Assembly: GCA_018336015.1 (NCBI GenBank)
Contig: JAGXQZ010000069.1
Span: forward strand, 21,806 to 85,805
Length of the DNA: 64,000 nucleotides
Reading direction: 5' to 3'
Source: Algoriphagus sp.
GTDB lineage: Bacteria; Bacteroidota; Bacteroidia; Cytophagales; Cyclobacteriaceae
The translations under genes and the position numbers were made by a program. The notes under the pieces are model-generated. The model was not told the DNA's origin. It was given only the letters and a program-made list of their open reading frames with translations, and did not search any database. The first letter of the stretch is position 1. Every line of letters begins with the position of its first letter. Below are positions 53,992 through 63,717 of the stretch, piece by piece.

Positions 53992-55320
53992 TTACTTCTC
54001 CAAAAGTTCCTTGAATTCGTCGATGGAGATACTCTTTTCAGTAAGATTTATTTTCTCCATGACCAAAGCAAGTACTTTGTCATTTTGGACAGAGGTCAGC
54101 ATATTCATATAGTTCTGACCGTCATTACCTTTCAGGTAGTTGTCTACAAATAGGTCCATGCTGGCTTCCAATTGAGATCCCAAACCTGAAGAGGCAAACT
54201 GCTCTCGGATCATTTCCTTGGTTTTTTCGACCACATCGGCATGCTCGGCCTGCACCCCGTTATCTTTTGCAATCTGATTCGAAATCAATGACCAAGTCAA
54301 TTGTTTGGCGTAGATCGGATATTCGTTTTCAACGTCAGCTACAGTTACTTTTCCATCATTTGCTTTTAAAAGCCACTCTTTAAGGAAATCATCAGGAAGG
54401 GATAAGTTGGCTTTTTCGACCAAAACCTTCTTTAGCTCTTCTTCTGTGAACACTTTCGATTCTCTCACATAAGAACCCTGAAGAGTTTCTTTTACTTTGG
54501 CTCTAAATTCCTCTTCAGACTTCACTTGGTCTGGTCCAAATATCTTATCAAAGAAATCTTGATCAAGAGAAGCGGCTGCTGTTCGGTTGATATTTTTCAC
54601 GGTGAAAGTAAGTGGGCCTTTGGCTGCTTCTTGCTCATCAGTGGTAAGACCAAATGCTTCTGACCATTCCTCTTTTTTCACCTCTTTGGATTCAAATTCC
54701 ACTACAGCTTCTACACCTATTCCGATGAATTTACCGGTAAGTTTTTTAGAAATTTTAGCGCTATCCAAGGAAATTGTTTTTGAAAAATCTCCCTCAGTGG
54801 CTTTTAGATCGCCGTAGATAAAATCTCCAGTTTCTGAAGTCTCTGGATTAGAGTTTTCTCCATACTGTGATTTTAGGTTCTCGATAGTTTCGTCAACTAA
54901 TTTGTCATCTACCAAGATGCTATATTTGGTAGCGGCAGTCGTGTTATCTAAAGCGATTTGAATGTTTTCTACAAAACCTATTTTGTATTCGAATTCAAAC
55001 TCCTTATCTGCTTTCCAATCAATAGAATTATCTGCTTTTTCTACAGGAAGTGGTTCTCCTAAGATTTTGAAAGTTTGTTCCTTTAAGTAAGTATTCAGTG
55101 ATTCTCCAAGGATGCTGTTGATTTCGTCTACCAAAAGGGATAAACCATACATGTTTTTAACCATCGAGATAGGAGCTTTACCCGGGCGGAATCCTCTGAT
55201 TACAGCCTTCTTTGCGTAATCCTTGAGTTTGGCATCTACCTTTGGTTGATAATCTGCTTCATTTAGTTTAATTTTAATTGAAGCCTGATTTGCTGAATGC
55301 TTGTCTAATGAAATTTCCAC
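53992..55320 (-). CDS. tig: Trigger factor
   Basis: A 442-residue ribosome-bound chaperone. The N-terminal domain contains the ribosome-binding segment (VIRGFRPGKAPISMVKNMYG, residues ~40-60), followed by a divergent FKBP-like domain and a helical C-terminal domain. As in other Bacteroidota, the FKBP region is degenerate, so prolyl isomerase activity is uncertain. It lies downstream of tRNA-Leu. Confidence 0.93.
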   Translation of the reverse strand: MEISLDKHSANQASIKIKLNEADYQPKVDAKLKDYAKKAVIRGFRPGKAPISMVKNMYGLSLLVDEINSILGESLNTYLKEQTFKILGEPLPVEKADNSIDWKADKEFEFEYKIGFVENIQIALDNTTAATKYSILVDDKLVDETIENLKSQYGENSNPETSETGDFIYGDLKATEGDFSKTISLDSAKISKKLTGKFIGIGVEAVVEFESKEVKKEEWSEAFGLTTDEQEAAKGPLTFTVKNINRTAAASLDQDFFDKIFGPDQVKSEEEFRAKVKETLQGSYVRESKVFTEEELKKVLVEKANLSLPDDFLKEWLLKANDGKVTVADVENEYPIYAKQLTWSLISNQIAKDNGVQAEHADVVEKTKEMIREQFASSGLGSQLEASMDLFVDNYLKGNDGQNYMNMLTSVQNDKVLALVMEKINLTEKSISIDEFKELLEK

Positions 55321-55407
55321 TGTGTATCGAATTAAACAGATGTTGAATTAAAAACCCCCAACCACTTTCCTGTTTGATAACAGTTGAGAGATTGAGGGCT
55401 TGTGCTG

Positions 55408-55489
55408 TGCGGATAGAGGGACTCGAACCCCCATGCCTCGCGGCGCTAGATCCTAAGTCTAGTGCGTCTACCAATTTCGCCACATCCGC
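55408..55489 (-). tRNA. tRNA-Leu (anticodon TAG)
   Basis: On the - strand the gene begins GCGGATGTGGCGAAATTGG and ends TATCCGC plus discriminator A. The acceptor stem is GCGGATG/TATCCGC with one wobble-type pair, the D loop has TTGGTAGACGC, the anticodon loop is CTTAGGA (anticodon TAG, reading CUA/CUG), a long variable arm (CGCCGCGAGGCA region) marks a class II tRNA, and the T loop is GGTTCGAGTCC. 3' CCA is not encoded. Confidence 0.95.
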
Positions 55490-55660
55490 AATGGATCCAA
55501 CCAGATTTGACTTCTTTACTTTTAAAGTATGTCGGTTTCTAATTGTGGATGCAAAGGTAAAGACATATTCTAAATTTCCACAAGTCATTGAAAAAATATT
55601 TCCGAAAAAAGTGGTGATAAGTCCAAACCACTCCCAAATTTGAATCAAAATTGCCCTGAC

Positions 55661-57871
55661 ATGGTCCATGTGGATGTAGAAGAAGAACGAAAAGAAATTC
55701 TTAAGCGGTACCGGAAATTATTGAAGCAGGCAAAGCCTGTGCTCAAGCCTGGAGATACTAAGTTGATTAAGAAGGCCTTTAATATTTCATTGGATGCTCA
55801 TAAAGACATGAGACGAAAATCCGGTGAGCCTTACATCTATCACCCGCTTGAGGTTGCCTTGGTTTGTGTGGAGGAAATTGGTCTCGGTACAACCTCGATC
55901 ATCTCTGCTCTGCTTCATGATGTGGTCGAAGATACCGATATGGAGCTGGAGGATATCGAACGTGAGTTTGGTCATAAGGTAATGACGATCATCGATGGGC
56001 TCACCAAGATTTCAGGTGTCTTTGAATATGGCAGTTCACAGCAAGCGGAAAATTTCCGTAAAATGTTGCTGACCTTGTCAGATGATGTCCGCGTGATTCT
56101 GATCAAGCTGGCAGATCGACTCAACAACATGAGGACGCTAGGTAGTATGCCTCGCCATAAACAGCTGAAAATAGCTTCAGAGACTATGTATTTGTATGCG
56201 CCGTTGGCGCATCGCCTAGGTCTTTATGCGATTAAATCAGAATTGGAGGATTTGTACCTAAAGTATACTGACTCAGAAACCTACACAGACATTGTTAAAA
56301 AAATAAATGAGTCCAAAAGCTATCGTAACAAGTTCATTAAAACCTTCATCCAACCTATCGAGGATGAATTGATCCGTCAAAAATTTCATTTTACCATCAA
56401 GGGTCGACCTAAATCTGTCTATTCGATCTATAATAAGATGAAAAAGCAGGGAATACCTTTTGAAGAGGTTTATGACTTGTTTGCAATACGGATCATTTTG
56501 GATACCGAGTTGGAAGAAGAGAAAGCCGATTGTTGGCAGGTATATTCTATAGTCACGGATTTTTACAGACCTAATCCGGATCGATTGCGGGATTGGATAA
56601 GTACTCCTCGTTCCAATGGTTATGAATCACTTCACACTACGGTTATGAGTAACACCGGTCAGTGGGTAGAGGTGCAAATACGAACGAATAGGATGGATGA
56701 AATAGCTGAAAGAGGATATGCTGCTCATTGGAAATACAAAGATTCCTCCGGTAAATCAGGTCCTGGTTTAGATGAGTGGATCAATCAGGTTAGAAGTATG
56801 CTTGAGTCCAACGATGGCAGTGCTATTGAGTTTATGGATGATTTCAGGGGTAATTTTTTCCACGACGAAGTATTTGTCTTTACCCCTAAAGGTGAACTAA
56901 AAGTATTGCCTCACGGAGCTTCTGCTCTGGACTTTGCTTTTGAAATTCATACTGAAATAGGTGCCAAATGCATCGGGGCAAAAGTAAATCAGCGCCTGGT
57001 ACCTATCACTCATAAACTCAAAAACGGGGATCAGGTCGAGATTCTGACTTCAAGTAAACAGAAACCCACTGAGGATTGGCTCAGCAATGTGGTTACTTCA
57101 CGGGCCAAAGCAAAAATCAAAGATGCCCTTCGTGAGGAGAAAAAATCTGCCATCATAGATGGGAAAGAGATTGTTCAGCGAAAACTAAAGTCCATGAAGA
57201 TGGATTTTACCTCAGAAGTAGTGGAGCAGCTTCGAGCATTTTTTGAATTAAAGACAGCCAACGAGTTTTATTACAGAATCGGGAAGGGAATCATTGATCC
57301 TACTTCAATTAAATCCTTTAAGGATTTCAAAGAAAATCAAAAACTGAAGGCAAAAGCCACCGGGAAGGTCAAAGATGAATCCACTTTTACAAAAGAAATC
57401 AAAAGTATCAAGGGATCTGACCACGATCAGCTATTGATTGGAGAGGATATGGATGTGGTGGATTACATTTTGGCAAAATGCTGCAATCCAATTCCCGGCG
57501 ATGATGTCTTTGGATTTGTAACAATCAATGAAGGAATCAAAATCCACCGAACTTCCTGTCCCAACGCCTTGGAGCTACTTTCCAATCACGGCAACAGAGT
57601 GATCAAGGCAAGATGGACCAGCCAAAAGGAAATCGCATTTCTGGCGGGCTTGAGAATAGTAGGTACTGATCGGGTTGGATTGATCAATGATGTGACCAAA
57701 GTGATTTCCAATGAACTTAAAGTCAATATGCGTTCGATTACTGTGGATTCTGATGCGGGTGTTTTCGAAGGCACGATCAAGCTTTACGTACATAGTACTG
57801 AGCACTTAGATCACTTGATAAAAAACCTTCAACTTGTAGAAGGTGTCATAAAGGTCTCTCGCTTTGATTGA
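55661..57871 (+). CDS. Bifunctional (p)ppGpp synthetase/hydrolase (RSH family)
   Basis: About 736 residues; ATG 55661 is preferred over TTG 55640. Domain order: HD hydrolase (YIYHPLEVA, LLHDVVEDTD, LADRLNNMRTL; ~50-200), synthetase (RPKSVYSIYNKM, DLFAIRII, NGYESLHTTVM; ~245-360), TGS (~405-465, VFVFTPKGELKVLPHGA), and C-terminal conserved-cysteine/ACT region (CCNPIPGDDV, ~615-736). An intact HD motif suggests a SpoT/Rel-type dual enzyme of the stringent response. Confidence 0.95.
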   Translation: MVHVDVEEERKEILKRYRKLLKQAKPVLKPGDTKLIKKAFNISLDAHKDMRRKSGEPYIYHPLEVALVCVEEIGLGTTSIISALLHDVVEDTDMELEDIEREFGHKVMTIIDGLTKISGVFEYGSSQQAENFRKMLLTLSDDVRVILIKLADRLNNMRTLGSMPRHKQLKIASETMYLYAPLAHRLGLYAIKSELEDLYLKYTDSETYTDIVKKINESKSYRNKFIKTFIQPIEDELIRQKFHFTIKGRPKSVYSIYNKMKKQGIPFEEVYDLFAIRIILDTELEEEKADCWQVYSIVTDFYRPNPDRLRDWISTPRSNGYESLHTTVMSNTGQWVEVQIRTNRMDEIAERGYAAHWKYKDSSGKSGPGLDEWINQVRSMLESNDGSAIEFMDDFRGNFFHDEVFVFTPKGELKVLPHGASALDFAFEIHTEIGAKCIGAKVNQRLVPITHKLKNGDQVEILTSSKQKPTEDWLSNVVTSRAKAKIKDALREEKKSAIIDGKEIVQRKLKSMKMDFTSEVVEQLRAFFELKTANEFYYRIGKGIIDPTSIKSFKDFKENQKLKAKATGKVKDESTFTKEIKSIKGSDHDQLLIGEDMDVVDYILAKCCNPIPGDDVFGFVTINEGIKIHRTSCPNALELLSNHGNRVIKARWTSQKEIAFLAGLRIVGTDRVGLINDVTKVISNELKVNMRSITVDSDAGVFEGTIKLYVHSTEHLDHLIKNLQLVEGVIKVSRFD

Positions 57872-57922
57872 GCTTGAATCTTTTCTAAGCTGTAAAAGTT
57901 ATATTTGAAAAAAACCGGAATC

Positions 57923-58393
57923 ATGTCTTTGAATACCTCTCATTTCGAAGAAGTAAAAAAAATATTCACCGCGTACCTCGAAACGCAAAAGCTCCGCAAA
58001 ACCCCGGAACGATATGCAATTTTGGAGGAGATCTACAGCAGAACGGGTCATTTTGATGTGGAGGGACTCTACATCAGTATGAAGAATAAAAACTACCGAG
58101 TGAGCAGAGCTACGGTATACAATACTTTGGACCTTTTAGTAGAGTGCGATTTGGTTACCAAACACCAGTTTGGTAAAAATCTGGCCCAGTTTGAGAAATC
58201 TTATGGATACAAACAGCACGACCATTTGATCTGTGTGGATTGCAATAAAGTATTGGAATTTTGTGATCCACGAATCCAAAACATTCAAAATACCGTTGGA
58301 GAAATCTTAAACTTCAAAGTGTTGCACCATTCCTTGATCCTATATGGGCATTGCAACAATGAAAATTGCCAAAACAAAAAAGAACTCGCATGA
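57923..58393 (+). CDS. Fur family transcriptional regulator
   Basis: 156 residues from [11 protein letters not shown]; a TTG six codons upstream is possible. The winged-helix domain (~20-85) contains [21 protein letters not shown] and [18 protein letters not shown]. The dimerisation domain has the structural zinc pairs [12 protein letters not shown] and CNNENC, and metal-sensing histidines in KQHDHLIC. It could be Fur, Zur or PerR; the sequence alone does not decide. Confidence 0.9.
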   Translation: MSLNTSHFEEVKKIFTAYLETQKLRKTPERYAILEEIYSRTGHFDVEGLYISMKNKNYRVSRATVYNTLDLLVECDLVTKHQFGKNLAQFEKSYGYKQHDHLICVDCNKVLEFCDPRIQNIQNTVGEILNFKVLHHSLILYGHCNNENCQNKKELA

Positions 58394-58445
58394 AATGCCC
58401 ATGAGAAAATGTCTCACACAGGGGAATGGTTATTCAGGGCATTCT

Positions 58446-58464
58446 CCCGATAAAAGATCGGGAC
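58446..58464 (+). repeat. Short palindrome before the STAS gene
   Basis: TCCCGAT and ATCGGGA flank AAAAG. It is a small stem without a T-run, similar in core to GCCCGA/TCGGGC in the loop of the 7411 element. Its role is unknown. Confidence 0.4.
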
Positions 58465-58500
58465 AGGCTATCTGACCGTTAAAAATTAAATTATATACAG

Positions 58501-58842
58501 ATGAAACTAACCTACGAACTCAGTAAAGATGAAAAAGCCAGCTATTTGCATATTCATGGGGATTTGATTGGTGATGAGGTAGGGCCAAAGTTGGTAGAGG
58601 TAGTCTCAGATGCGGTAGAAGATGGGGCTAAAACTTTTGTCATTGACCTGAGCGGGGTACGCTACATCAGTTCTAGTGGCATTGGTCTTTTGATTACGAT
58701 GCTTACCAAAATGAGGAATGTAGGTGGCGAAGTTTATTTGACTTCTCCCTCAGAGCATGTGAAAAAACTACTCATTATCACGAAGTTGAATAATATCTTC
58801 ACTGTATTTGACTCGGTTGAGGATTTCAAGTCCAAAAATTGA
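58501..58842 (+). CDS. STAS domain protein (anti-sigma factor antagonist-like)
   Basis: A 113-residue single STAS domain. FVIDLSGVRYISSSGIGLLI contains the DxSxxxxxSSxGxG site where a serine is phosphorylated by an RsbW/SpoIIAB-type kinase. No partner kinase or sigma factor is next to it. In Bacteroidota such proteins often stand alone between fur and purA; the target is unknown. Confidence 0.88.
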   Translation: MKLTYELSKDEKASYLHIHGDLIGDEVGPKLVEVVSDAVEDGAKTFVIDLSGVRYISSSGIGLLITMLTKMRNVGGEVYLTSPSEHVKKLLIITKLNNIFTVFDSVEDFKSKN

Positions 58843-58872
58843 TTTAAGGCTCCTAAGGGGGCCTTTTTTACT
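58843..58872 (+). terminator. Terminator after the STAS gene
   Basis: AAGGC (58846-58850) pairs with GCCTT (58861-58865) with inner CC/GG pairing, followed by TTTTT. Confidence 0.65.
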
Positions 58873-58978
58873 TTTATAATGACCACTGATAATAAATAGG
58901 TTTTTTCCCTTGGTTTTCTATGCCCTTATCGCAAATTTCGGCCTTTAAAAACTCTTATAAGCTTAGAATTCGCATCAA

Positions 58979-60250
58979 ATGAAGATGGATGTATTGCTGG
59001 GTCTCCAGTGGGGAGATGAAGGAAAAGGAAAAATTGTAGACGTGCTTGCTCCTCAATATGAGGTAGTAGCCCGATTTCAAGGAGGCCCAAATGCAGGGCA
59101 TACGCTTGAATTTGATGGGATTAAGCATGTGCTTCATCAGATTCCCTCTGGAATTTTCCGCTCCCAAATCCTGAATATAATCGGTAATGGCGTGGTGCTG
59201 GATCCAATTATCCTCAAAAGGGAAATTGATGGTCTAGGGAAGTTTTCTATCGACTACCAAAAAAATCTGGTGGTATCCAAGAAAGCCACTATTATCATTC
59301 CTACTCATAAGTTGCTGGATGCAGCCTACGAACAGTCCAAAGGAGATAAAAAGATCGGCTCTACGTTGAAGGGAATTGGCCCTACCTACCAAGATAAAAT
59401 TGGACGGTCTGCGCTAAGAATCGGAGACATACTCAGTCCCGATTTTAGAGAAAAATATGAATTGCTTCTTGATAAGCATAAAACTACGCTTTCATTCTAC
59501 AATTTTCCATTGGACCAATTGGCCGAGATGGAGGCAAGCTTCTTTGAGGCAATTGAATTTGTGAAGACACTGAATCTCATTGACAGTGAATATGTGGTGA
59601 ATGAGGCTTTAGCTTCCAACAAAAGAATTTTGGCTGAAGGAGCTCAAGGGTCTCTTTTGGATGTTGACTTTGGTAGCTATCCATTTGTTACCAGTTCCAA
59701 TACCATGACCGCGGGTGCCTGCACAGGATTGGGAGTGGCGCCTTCCCGTATCGGTCAGGTCTTTGGGATATTCAAGGCTTATTGTACCAGAGTAGGGAGT
59801 GGTCCATTTCCAACAGAATTGTTTGATGCTACAGGTGAAGCCATGAGAAAGGAAGGAAATGAATTTGGAAGTACGACAGGCAGACCTCGAAGATGTGGTT
59901 GGTTGGATCTTCCGGCATTGAAATATTCTATCATGATCAATGGAGTCACGGAGCTTTTTATGATGAAAGCGGATGTGCTAAATATTTTCGAGGAAATCAA
60001 CATTTGTACACATTATGAGCTTCCTACAGGAGAGAAGGTTGATAAACTAATGTTTGAAATCACGGATATGGAGGTGAAACCAGTTTACAAAAAAATGAAG
60101 GGATGGCACTGCTCTTTGGCAAATGTTAGATCTTACGATGAGTTTCCTGTTGAACTCAAAGATTACGTATCCTATCTAGAAGAAGAATTGAAAGTTCCCA
60201 TCAAATTAGTCTCAGTTGGTCCGGACAGAGTTCAGACGATTATGAGATAA
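58979..60250 (+). CDS. purA: Adenylosuccinate synthetase
   Basis: A 423-residue enzyme joining IMP and aspartate with GTP in AMP synthesis. LGLQWGDEGKGKIVD is the GTP-binding P-loop, with NAGHTLEFDGIKHVLHQIPSG and GRPRRCGWLDL following. It starts at MKMDVLLG, or two codons later; the difference is minor. A terminator follows directly. Confidence 0.98.
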   Translation: MKMDVLLGLQWGDEGKGKIVDVLAPQYEVVARFQGGPNAGHTLEFDGIKHVLHQIPSGIFRSQILNIIGNGVVLDPIILKREIDGLGKFSIDYQKNLVVSKKATIIIPTHKLLDAAYEQSKGDKKIGSTLKGIGPTYQDKIGRSALRIGDILSPDFREKYELLLDKHKTTLSFYNFPLDQLAEMEASFFEAIEFVKTLNLIDSEYVVNEALASNKRILAEGAQGSLLDVDFGSYPFVTSSNTMTAGACTGLGVAPSRIGQVFGIFKAYCTRVGSGPFPTELFDATGEAMRKEGNEFGSTTGRPRRCGWLDLPALKYSIMINGVTELFMMKADVLNIFEEINICTHYELPTGEKVDKLMFEITDMEVKPVYKKMKGWHCSLANVRSYDEFPVELKDYVSYLEEELKVPIKLVSVGPDRVQTIMR

Positions 60251-60270
60251 ATTTAATTTAAGGATGACAT

Positions 60271-60313
60271 AAAAAAGCTCTTGACAATTCCACTGTCAAG
60301 AGCTTTTGTTTTT
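60271..60313 (+). terminator. Terminator of purA
   Basis: AAAAGCTCTTGACA (60273-60286) pairs with TGTCAAGAGCTTTT (60294-60307) and is followed by a T-rich tract. Confidence 0.93.
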
Positions 60314-60343
60314 ATTTCCCTTCTCCTTTTATTAGAGTCTATT

Positions 60344-62698
60344 TTGGAAAAAGTGAAAGCACTGAGGATTATTTGTGTGGTTGTTTTTTGGCTAGTTGAG
60401 ATAGCTCCGACGCTTGGTCAAATAGGCTTTCCTTATTGCGAAACCTTCCAGACTCCGGGTACACAGGCCAAGACGATTTTTGGAGGAGATGCTCGTCTGA
60501 CAGAGGGTGTTCTGAGATTGACCTCAAACCAAAACGACCAAAGGGGGTATGTCTATATTGATGTGCCTTTTCCTTCCACCTATGGATTGAAAGTGGAGTT
60601 TGAATTTTTTATTTATGGAGGAATAGGTCTATTTCAAGCAGATGGCCTATCCATGTTTTTGTTTGATGGAGATTCGCCAAGCTTTTCTCCCGGAGGATTT
60701 GGAGGTTCGTTAGGATATGCTCAAAGAGGAAATGAACCCGGCCTATCCAAGGCCTATTTGGGAGTTGGGTTTGATGTTTTTGGAAACTTTGGAAATACCA
60801 CCGAAGGTCGTGTAGGGGGATTTTCTTCTTTAGATCAAAATGGAAGGGCACCAAATTCCATAGTACTTCGAGGACCTGGGAGTGGATTTACAGGTTACCC
60901 ATTTGTAGTGGGAAGAAAAACGATGGAGATGGGTACAGATAAGGATGGGTTTAATCCAGGTGCGCAATTTCCAATTAGCTCTGGAGGTTCTGGAACATCT
61001 CGTGTAACAGATCCTATGAAGCCAGGTTACCGTAGAGTTAATTTAGAGCTCCAGCCTGATCCAGATGGAAATGGTTTTTTTATAACGCTTACTATGCTGG
61101 TTACCACGCAGGAAAATCTCCCCAGACAGGTTACCATTTTTGACAGACCTTTCAACTTTCCCGCTCCTAAGAACCTTAAAATCGGCTTTGGTGCCTCCAC
61201 AGGAGGATTTAATAATTTTCACGAAATCAGAAATCTAAAAGTAGAGGTCTCTGCCGACGATGCACTCAAGGATCCTCAAGGGGTTGATTTTTCGGAAATT
61301 GCCACATGCGCCGGACAGGAAAATCAATTTTTCATTACCGATGAGGAAGTCCTACTTCCAAATGAAAATAGTGTCATCCGATGCCTTCAATTCTATAAAT
61401 CACTAGAAGATATCGAAGAAGAATCTGGTGATTTATGTTCGCAGGCAAGATGTCTGGAGCAGAATAGAGTATTGATCGTGCCTCAGGGGATTTTTCAAGC
61501 CAGTGACCAGGCCGGTGGATTCACGTTTTTCCCAAATGAAGATTATATAGATCAAGAGGTTACGGTATACTATACGATCACAGACAGTTACGGTAAGACA
61601 TCGAAGGGAAATGCGATGACATTAAAAATTCAGGAATCGCCAGAGCCGATAAGACTATTGAAAAAGGGTGAACAAGCTTCCCTGAGTGTAATTGAAATAT
61701 GTGAAGGCGAAACAGTCCAGATGCTGGGGGAAGGGAATGAAGTTTACGAACGATTTGAATGGATGAAAGATGGTGTTCTTATTCCAAATGCCACACAGTC
61801 TGAATTTGCAATAGCAGAAGAGGGAGAGTATGAGATCATCGGGTATAACCGCAAGAATTGTCCTGCGATTAGTAATAAGGTTAGAGTGAAATTCCCTGAT
61901 TATCCAGATCTTAATTTCGATCAGCCCCTTGTTCAATGCGAAATTGGTAAAACATTTAATTTATCCTCCTTAATTGAGGGTTTTGACCTTTCAAAATTTG
62001 ATTATAGACTTTCTGGTAATGGAAGGACTTTGATTAATGAAGAATTGAAAGCCATAAAGCAATCCGGAAATTATCAGATTCAGGTAAAGCCCAAAGAGTT
62101 GACTTGCTATTCTGATCCTATAGATATTGAGATTTTTATTCAAGAAATTCCGTTGAATGTCAATTTTGAATTTGAGGTAGAAGGAACAGGAATCAAAGAT
62201 GATACGGGAGGGGGTATATTTCCGGATGATGTAATTCAATTTGAAGATTTGTCAGATGAAAGAGCAGTGAAGTGGGATTGGGATTTTGGAGATGGGCAAA
62301 AGTCGACTGAGAAAAACCCGAAGCACATTTTTGGAAAAAAAGGAATTTTTCAAGTTAAACTAACAGTAACTGACAAGTACGGTTGTCAATCCACATTTGA
62401 AAAGGAATTATCAATCACAAAAAGTTATCGTCTCATGATACCCACGGGTTTTACTCCTGGAGAAGTAGATAATAAGACCTTTTTACCCAAATATAAAGGC
62501 TTGGTCTCATTTCAACTTTTTATTTTCAATTCTTGGGGAGAGTTGATTTTCTCTACGACTGACTTGAATACCTCAGGTTGGGATGGGATGCTAGATGGAA
62601 CTGTTCAGGATGCAGGGGTTTACTTTTTTAGAGTAAAAGGAGTGGCTACGGATGGAGAGAAGGTGGATGAGAATGGTAAGTTTAGGCTGATAAGATGA
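60344..62698 (+). CDS. T9SS type B cargo protein with lectin-like and PKD domains
   Basis: About 784 residues; the frame stays open from 60281, but that TTG is inside the purA terminator, so TTG 60344 or GTG 60353 is more likely. Signal segment ALRIICVVVFWLVEIAPTLGQ. A legume-lectin-like beta domain (~30-290), Ig-like segments, a PKD domain (WDWDFGDGQKSTEKNPKHIF) and a C-terminal type B sorting domain (FNSWGELIFSTTDLNTSGWDG) follow. It is secreted and probably surface-attached by the type IX system. It overlaps the next gene by ATGA. Confidence 0.88.
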   Translation: MEKVKALRIICVVVFWLVEIAPTLGQIGFPYCETFQTPGTQAKTIFGGDARLTEGVLRLTSNQNDQRGYVYIDVPFPSTYGLKVEFEFFIYGGIGLFQADGLSMFLFDGDSPSFSPGGFGGSLGYAQRGNEPGLSKAYLGVGFDVFGNFGNTTEGRVGGFSSLDQNGRAPNSIVLRGPGSGFTGYPFVVGRKTMEMGTDKDGFNPGAQFPISSGGSGTSRVTDPMKPGYRRVNLELQPDPDGNGFFITLTMLVTTQENLPRQVTIFDRPFNFPAPKNLKIGFGASTGGFNNFHEIRNLKVEVSADDALKDPQGVDFSEIATCAGQENQFFITDEEVLLPNENSVIRCLQFYKSLEDIEEESGDLCSQARCLEQNRVLIVPQGIFQASDQAGGFTFFPNEDYIDQEVTVYYTITDSYGKTSKGNAMTLKIQESPEPIRLLKKGEQASLSVIEICEGETVQMLGEGNEVYERFEWMKDGVLIPNATQSEFAIAEEGEYEIIGYNRKNCPAISNKVRVKFPDYPDLNFDQPLVQCEIGKTFNLSSLIEGFDLSKFDYRLSGNGRTLINEELKAIKQSGNYQIQVKPKELTCYSDPIDIEIFIQEIPLNVNFEFEVEGTGIKDDTGGGIFPDDVIQFEDLSDERAVKWDWDFGDGQKSTEKNPKHIFGKKGIFQVKLTVTDKYGCQSTFEKELSITKSYRLMIPTGFTPGEVDNKTFLPKYKGLVSFQLFIFNSWGELIFSTTDLNTSGWDGMLDGTVQDAGVYFFRVKGVATDGEKVDENGKFRLIR

Positions 62699-63717
62699 GG
62701 AAGAGCTTTATTATTTTTTTGCTGTTAAGCATCCTGAAAGTACCTGTTTCTGGTCAGGATATTCAATATAGCCAATATTATGCAAATCCCATTTACCTCA
62801 ATCCTGCGGCCACAGGAAGTACTGACAGAAATAGAGTTGGGGTAAACTTTAGAAATCAATGGCCTGCCTTAGATCAGACTTTTATAGCTTACACAGCCTA
62901 CTTTGATACCTATTCAGAGCGATTAAATTCTGGATTTGGGATAATTATTCAAGGAGCTAATGAATCATTTACCCAGACCAGTACAATGGAAATCGGAATC
63001 ACTTACAGTTATCGGTTAAAGCTTTCGGAAGATGATTTTATTCAGGCTGGCTTTCAAGGTGGTTTTTTATCCAGAGATGCTTTATTTGACCGTGTTATTT
63101 TAGGAACGCAGCTTGATATCAATAAAGGTATAGTTGTAGGTCTGCCAGGTGAAGCATTTGAAGGAGATAGTCAAATTCGAGCAGGAGATGTCCATGCTGG
63201 TTTGATTTATTATGGGAAAAAGTTATGGTTAGGTGTTGCTGCTTCCCATTTGGTGCAGCCGGAAATTAGCTACCTGTCAGGTGGTGATGATCGACTAGCT
63301 GTAAAAAAAACAATTCATGGAGGGTATCGAATTGGATTAGCTCCCGGTGATATCAATGATTATTTTAATAATACTGACCAAGAACGTTCACTGACATTTG
63401 GGTTCAATTACAAAGAGCAAGGGCAATTTTCCCAGTTGGATTTTGGGACTGAGTTTTATTTTGAACCTTTGGTCTTAGGGATTTGGTATCGTGGACTTCC
63501 TACCAAATATAGTCTACCAAACAATGAATCTTTGATTGCACTCATTGGAATAGGACTTGAGTCTGGTTTCGATTTGGGATATAGTTTTGATTTCCCTATT
63601 TCAAAGTTTGGATTAATGGGGACTGGGGGTGCCCATGAGATTTCCTTGAGATATGCTTTTTCAAACCAACCGAATGGTAAAAGGTATTACGCTCCTTTGC
63701 CTTCATTCAGGTATTGA
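62695..63717 (+). CDS. PorP/SprF family type IX secretion membrane protein
   Basis: A 340-residue outer-membrane barrel protein with a signal peptide (FIIFLLLSILKVPVSG-Q). QDIQYSQYYANPIYLNPAATG is the strongly conserved PorP/SprF start, and the C-terminus is barrel-like. Family members pair with a specific T9SS type B cargo encoded just upstream, as here with a 4-bp overlap, and help its export or surface attachment. Confidence 0.94.
   Translation: MRKSFIIFLLLSILKVPVSGQDIQYSQYYANPIYLNPAATGSTDRNRVGVNFRNQWPALDQTFIAYTAYFDTYSERLNSGFGIIIQGANESFTQTSTMEIGITYSYRLKLSEDDFIQAGFQGGFLSRDALFDRVILGTQLDINKGIVVGLPGEAFEGDSQIRAGDVHAGLIYYGKKLWLGVAASHLVQPEISYLSGGDDRLAVKKTIHGGYRIGLAPGDINDYFNNTDQERSLTFGFNYKEQGQFSQLDFGTEFYFEPLVLGIWYRGLPTKYSLPNNESLIALIGIGLESGFDLGYSFDFPISKFGLMGTGGAHEISLRYAFSNQPNGKRYYAPLPSFRY

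Noticed and set aside
60281..60343. TTG start of the T9SS cargo gene at 60281
   Set aside because: This codon is inside the purA terminator stem, so transcripts of the cargo gene would need to begin upstream of it; later TTG/GTG codons give a proper signal peptide.
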